The position numbers and the translations under genes were made by a program. 64,000 nucleotides of DNA from an uncultured Eubacteriales bacterium (GTDB lineage Bacteria; Bacillota; Clostridia; Christensenellales; Aristaeellaceae): assembly GCA_902764875.1 (NCBI GenBank), contig CACWXP010000004.1, positions 1 through 64,000 on the forward strand. The letters are read 5' to 3'. Numbering within the stretch: position 1 is the stretch's first letter; every line of letters starts with the position of its first letter. Below are positions 61,616 through 64,000 of the stretch, one piece after another. The notes beneath the pieces are model-generated. The model was not told the origin of the DNA, searched no databases, and saw nothing but the letters and a program-made list of their open reading frames with translations.

Positions 61616-62647
61616 TTAATAATTATGAACAGCTTCGCTGTCCCCGTCGTGCAACACGCTGTGCTCCTTGATATACGTCACCACCGAGTCCACCGTCGTA
61701 AACGCCAGCCCGACGTGCGTGTCCGCCGCGCCGTAATAAATCGCAATGCGTCCGGTTTCCCCGTCCTGCAGTGTCGCGCAGGGGAAGATCACGTTCGGCA
61801 CAAACCCGGTCACCTCATAGGTCTCTTCCGGCGTCAGCAGGTGGTTTGCGCACCGGTAAAGCACCTTGCTCGGCTCATCGATGTCCAGAATCGCTCCGCC
61901 CATGGAGTAAACAAACCCGTTGCAGGTCGTGGCCACCCCATGATAGAACATCAGCCATCCTTCGCTGGTTTCAATCGGAGCTGCCCCGGCGCCGATCTTT
62001 ACGCTCTCCCACCATTCACCGCCGCTGCCCATCACGTGCCGGTGCTTTCCCCAGAAGGTCATGTCCGGGCTTTCGCTGATGAAGATGTCGCCGAAGGGCG
62101 TGTGTCCGCTGTCCGAGGGCCGGCTCAGCAGCCGGTAGGTCCCGCCGATCTTCCGCGGAAACAGCACCGCGTTCCGGTTGAAGGGAATGAAAGGATTCTC
62201 GATCCGCGTAAAGGTCCTGAAGTCCTTCGTCTTCGCCATGCCGATGGAAGCGCCGTAAAAATCCCCGCACCAGATGATGTAGTACGTATCCTCCACCTTC
62301 ACCAGCCGGGGGTCGTAAGCATAGTGCGGCATCTTCGGCTGCCCGTTTTCGTCCGTAAAGGGCACCTTCTGCCGCTCCACATCCCAATGGATGCCGTCTT
62401 TGGAATGTCCGAGGTAAACGTAGGGAATCCCGTTGATCTGTTCGCCCCGCAGCACCGCGATGTACCCGTTCTCCCACGGCACCACCGCACTGTTGAAAAT
62501 CCGCGCGATTTCCGGTGTGGGATTCCGGCCCATCACCGGATTTCCGCTGTAGCGCCAAACAGGCGATTCGGTCTTCATCTCCGCCGGCCTGTCCTGCCAG
62601 GGAATGTTGGGCAGCGCGTTCACATTGATCATCTTCACTTCAGCCAT
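61616..62647 (-). CDS. GH130 phosphorylase, beta-1,4-mannooligosaccharide type
   Basis: A 343-residue GH130 enzyme of subfamily 2 type. It should shorten beta-1,4-mannooligosaccharides with phosphate, releasing mannose-1-phosphate. The acid Asp is in HYAYDPRLVKVEDTYY. Further family marks are NRNAVLFPRKIGGTYRLLSR and IGAGAAPIETSEGWLMFYHG. It is shorter than the next gene's product, as expected for RaMP2-like enzymes. The start has GGGAGGAAG upstream; a longer frame has no ribosome site. It directly follows the LacI regulator gene, 34 bases away. Confidence 0.92.
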   Translation of the reverse strand: MAEVKMINVNALPNIPWQDRPAEMKTESPVWRYSGNPVMGRNPTPEIARIFNSAVVPWENGYIAVLRGEQINGIPYVYLGHSKDGIHWDVERQKVPFTDENGQPKMPHYAYDPRLVKVEDTYYIIWCGDFYGASIGMAKTKDFRTFTRIENPFIPFNRNAVLFPRKIGGTYRLLSRPSDSGHTPFGDIFISESPDMTFWGKHRHVMGSGGEWWESVKIGAGAAPIETSEGWLMFYHGVATTCNGFVYSMGGAILDIDEPSKVLYRCANHLLTPEETYEVTGFVPNVIFPCATLQDGETGRIAIYYGAADTHVGLAFTTVDSVVTYIKEHSVLHDGDSEAVHNY

Positions 62648-62681
62648 GGGTTTTCTTCCTCCCGTTTTTCTGCAAATTTGT

Positions 62682-63695
62682 TTATGTTTCCTCTCCGTAG
62701 GGGATTTCCGATTCGCGGTAAACCGGCTGCCCGCCCACGACCAGCCGCCCGAAGGGCTTCTGTTCTCCCGCACATCTTTCCAGCAGCGTTTTCACCGCCA
62801 GTTCGATCATTCCGTTCGTGTCGATCCGGAAGGTGCTCAGCGAAATCTCGTTCTCCCCGCCCTGCGGATAGTCGTCAAATCCGGTCACCGAAACATCTTC
62901 CGGCACCCGGTATCCCTTCTCCTGCAGCAGTTCAATCATCATCCGTGCCGTCATGTCGCAGTTGCACACAAAAGCCGTCGGCAGCGTTCCCGGCAGTTCC
63001 GGTTTCCGCAGCCCGCCTGTCATCTCCCGGTCCGAAAGGATCCATTCCTCCCGAACCTGAAGGTCGTTCACCAGCATGGCCCGGTAATAGCCCAGAAACC
63101 GGTCTATAATACTGCTGGTCGCCCGGATGTTGCCCACGAAGCCGATCTCCCGGTGTCCGCGGCGGATCAGGTGGCTGGTCAGCCGGTAAGTGCCGTAGCT
63201 GTTGTCTCCCGCCACGGCGTCCGCGTTGGCCTGCTCGTCGTAAAAGTCGAGAAAAACAATCGGCGGTCCCGCCTGGGCAATCTTCCGGTAGTAGGCCTTC
63301 GCCGGTTCGCCCAGCAGGATCAGACCGTCCACGTGCCCCGATGTCAACAGCTTCGGCAGCACCAGATCCTTTTCGCTCTCCGTGCTCAGGATCTCCAGCA
63401 GCCCGAAATGCCCCAGATCCGACAGTCTTTTAATCAGCCGTTTATAGATTTCGGCATAGAAGGAATCCGCCTCAAAATATTTGTCCGGAATCAGAATCCC
63501 GATGTCCAGGTGTTCCCGCAGAATCAGCTGATTCCCCCGGGGATATTCATAGCCCATCTCCCCGGCCTTTTTCAGAATCTTCGACCGCAGTTTGTCGCTC
63601 ATTCCCGGTTTTCCCGCCATGGCTTTGGAAACCGTCACCGCGCTGGTTCCCACCGCTTTGGCGATATCCCGCATCGTAGGCTTCTTTGCCGACAT
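62682..63695 (-). CDS. LacI-family transcriptional regulator
   Basis: A 337-residue repressor with an N-terminal LacI helix-turn-helix (TMRDIAKAVGTSAVTVSKAM, residues 7-26) and a hinge helix. A periplasmic-binding-protein-like sensor (about 62-330) shows IGFVGNIRATSSIIDRF and VSVTGFDDYPQGGE. It lies inside the mannan operon, between the epimerase and phosphorylase genes, and very likely controls it in response to a mannan oligosaccharide. The ATG at 63695 has GGAGG ten bases upstream; a GTG two codons earlier is too close to that motif. Confidence 0.93.
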   Translation of the reverse strand: MSAKKPTMRDIAKAVGTSAVTVSKAMAGKPGMSDKLRSKILKKAGEMGYEYPRGNQLILREHLDIGILIPDKYFEADSFYAEIYKRLIKRLSDLGHFGLLEILSTESEKDLVLPKLLTSGHVDGLILLGEPAKAYYRKIAQAGPPIVFLDFYDEQANADAVAGDNSYGTYRLTSHLIRRGHREIGFVGNIRATSSIIDRFLGYYRAMLVNDLQVREEWILSDREMTGGLRKPELPGTLPTAFVCNCDMTARMMIELLQEKGYRVPEDVSVTGFDDYPQGGENEISLSTFRIDTNGMIELAVKTLLERCAGEQKPFGRLVVGGQPVYRESEIPYGEET

Positions 63696-63713
63696 CTTCA
63701 CCCGTCCTCCGCG

Positions 63714-64000
63714 TCACATGTTCTCCGGCAGATCCGCCTGCAGCAGCCGCAGGCACATTCTTCCGTTGTGATAGGGACATTTCCATTCCTCCACCACCGG
63801 TTTCCCGACGGAGGTTCCGTCTTCTCTGATTTCGTTGAACCATTCACCGCCGTCCCGCGGATCCACAATCACTTCCCGGATGTATTTCCATTGCACAAGC
63901 ATCTGTTCCAGTCTTTTGGGATTCTTCGTCTCCTGCCACCCGAAGGCAAGCCCCAGCAACGCCTCCGCCTGGGTCCACCAGGCCCGGATGGTGTTCATCT
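63714..64000 (-). CDS. Cellobiose/mannobiose 2-epimerase-like protein, C-terminal part
   Basis: The last 95 residues of an N-acylglucosamine 2-epimerase-superfamily protein, cut at the right edge of the window. The texts WWTQAEALLGLAFGW and EEWKCPYHNGRMCLRL match the C-terminus of cellobiose 2-epimerases, whose catalytic His residues include the one in CPYHNGR. In mannan clusters this enzyme turns beta-1,4-mannobiose into mannosyl-glucose, the substrate of the GH130_1 phosphorylase four genes later. It lies 18 bases before the LacI gene on the same strand. Its start is outside the window. Confidence 0.85.
   Translation of the reverse strand, partial: MNTIRAWWTQAEALLGLAFGWQETKNPKRLEQMLVQWKYIREVIVDPRDGGEWFNEIREDGTSVGKPVVEEWKCPYHNGRMCLRLLQADLPENM

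Noticed and set aside
62671-62682. CAAATTTG as a LacI operator before GH130_2
   Set aside because: Only an 8-base palindrome in an AT-rich spacer; no second copy or longer symmetry was found at the other genes of the operon.

Overview
The window looks like chromosomal DNA of a Gram-positive anaerobe of the class Clostridia, probably a gut or rumen lineage. The grounds are a T-box leader, RNase J, YlbF, MltG, a sortase-type LPXTG surface protein, a YitT transporter, a heterodimeric ABC exporter, BspA-like leucine-rich-repeat proteins, an Mrp/Mbh-like cation antiporter operon and a beta-mannan phosphorolysis cluster. The placement near Christensenellales/Aristaeellaceae is a guess. Most of the sequence is fairly GC-rich. 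Parts of the giant surface protein and its promoter region are clearly AT-richer. I saw no insertion sequence, prophage or CRISPR array.

Layout. 1-9.7 kb: minus-strand surface locus (acidic secreted protein, 2514-residue LPXTG adhesin, cut-off secreted pilin-like protein). 9.7-20 kb: small secreted protein, DUF4342 protein, glycogen synthase, esterase, GT4 glycosyltransferase, NusG-II protein, YitT protein, a MocR-type regulator divergent from an ECF S component, a zinc phospholipase C-like protein and a VanY carboxypeptidase. 20-26 kb: heterodimeric ABC exporter, secreted LRR protein, O-acetylhomoserine sulfhydrylase. 26.3-35.7 kb: ten-gene antiporter operon (E, F, G, DUF4040, MbhE-MnhB fusion, C and four D/NuoL-like subunits) with no hydrogenase or NADH module. 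35.7-44 kb: two divergent BspA-like LRR units, an L,D-transpeptidase, a PrsA-like foldase lipoprotein and a DUF975 membrane protein. 44-47 kb: aspartate aminotransferase and a LeuA-family synthase resembling Re-citrate synthase. 47-56 kb: MurG, tRNA-Leu(CAA), VanW/G5 protein, U32 peptidase, MltG, YlbF, RNase J and a secreted SH3 protein. 56-58.9 kb: a T-box leader controlling a fused XRE-cupin-acyl-CoA synthetase. 58.9-64 kb: esterase, two GH130 phosphorylases, a LacI regulator and the end of a cellobiose 2-epimerase-like gene.

How the genes work together. Many genes serve the envelope: MurG, MltG, L,D-transpeptidase, VanY, VanW, PrsA, LRR proteins and adhesin. The last 5 kb forms a coherent pathway for acetylated mannan oligosaccharides: deacetylation, epimerisation of mannobiose to mannosyl-glucose, and phosphorolysis. 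The most interesting unit is the T-box leader. Its specifier triplet reads as GUC (valine), yet the gene it controls is an acyl-CoA synthetase with its own DNA-binding and cupin domains. This suggests an isobutyrate-to-valine assimilation route controlled by tRNA charging.
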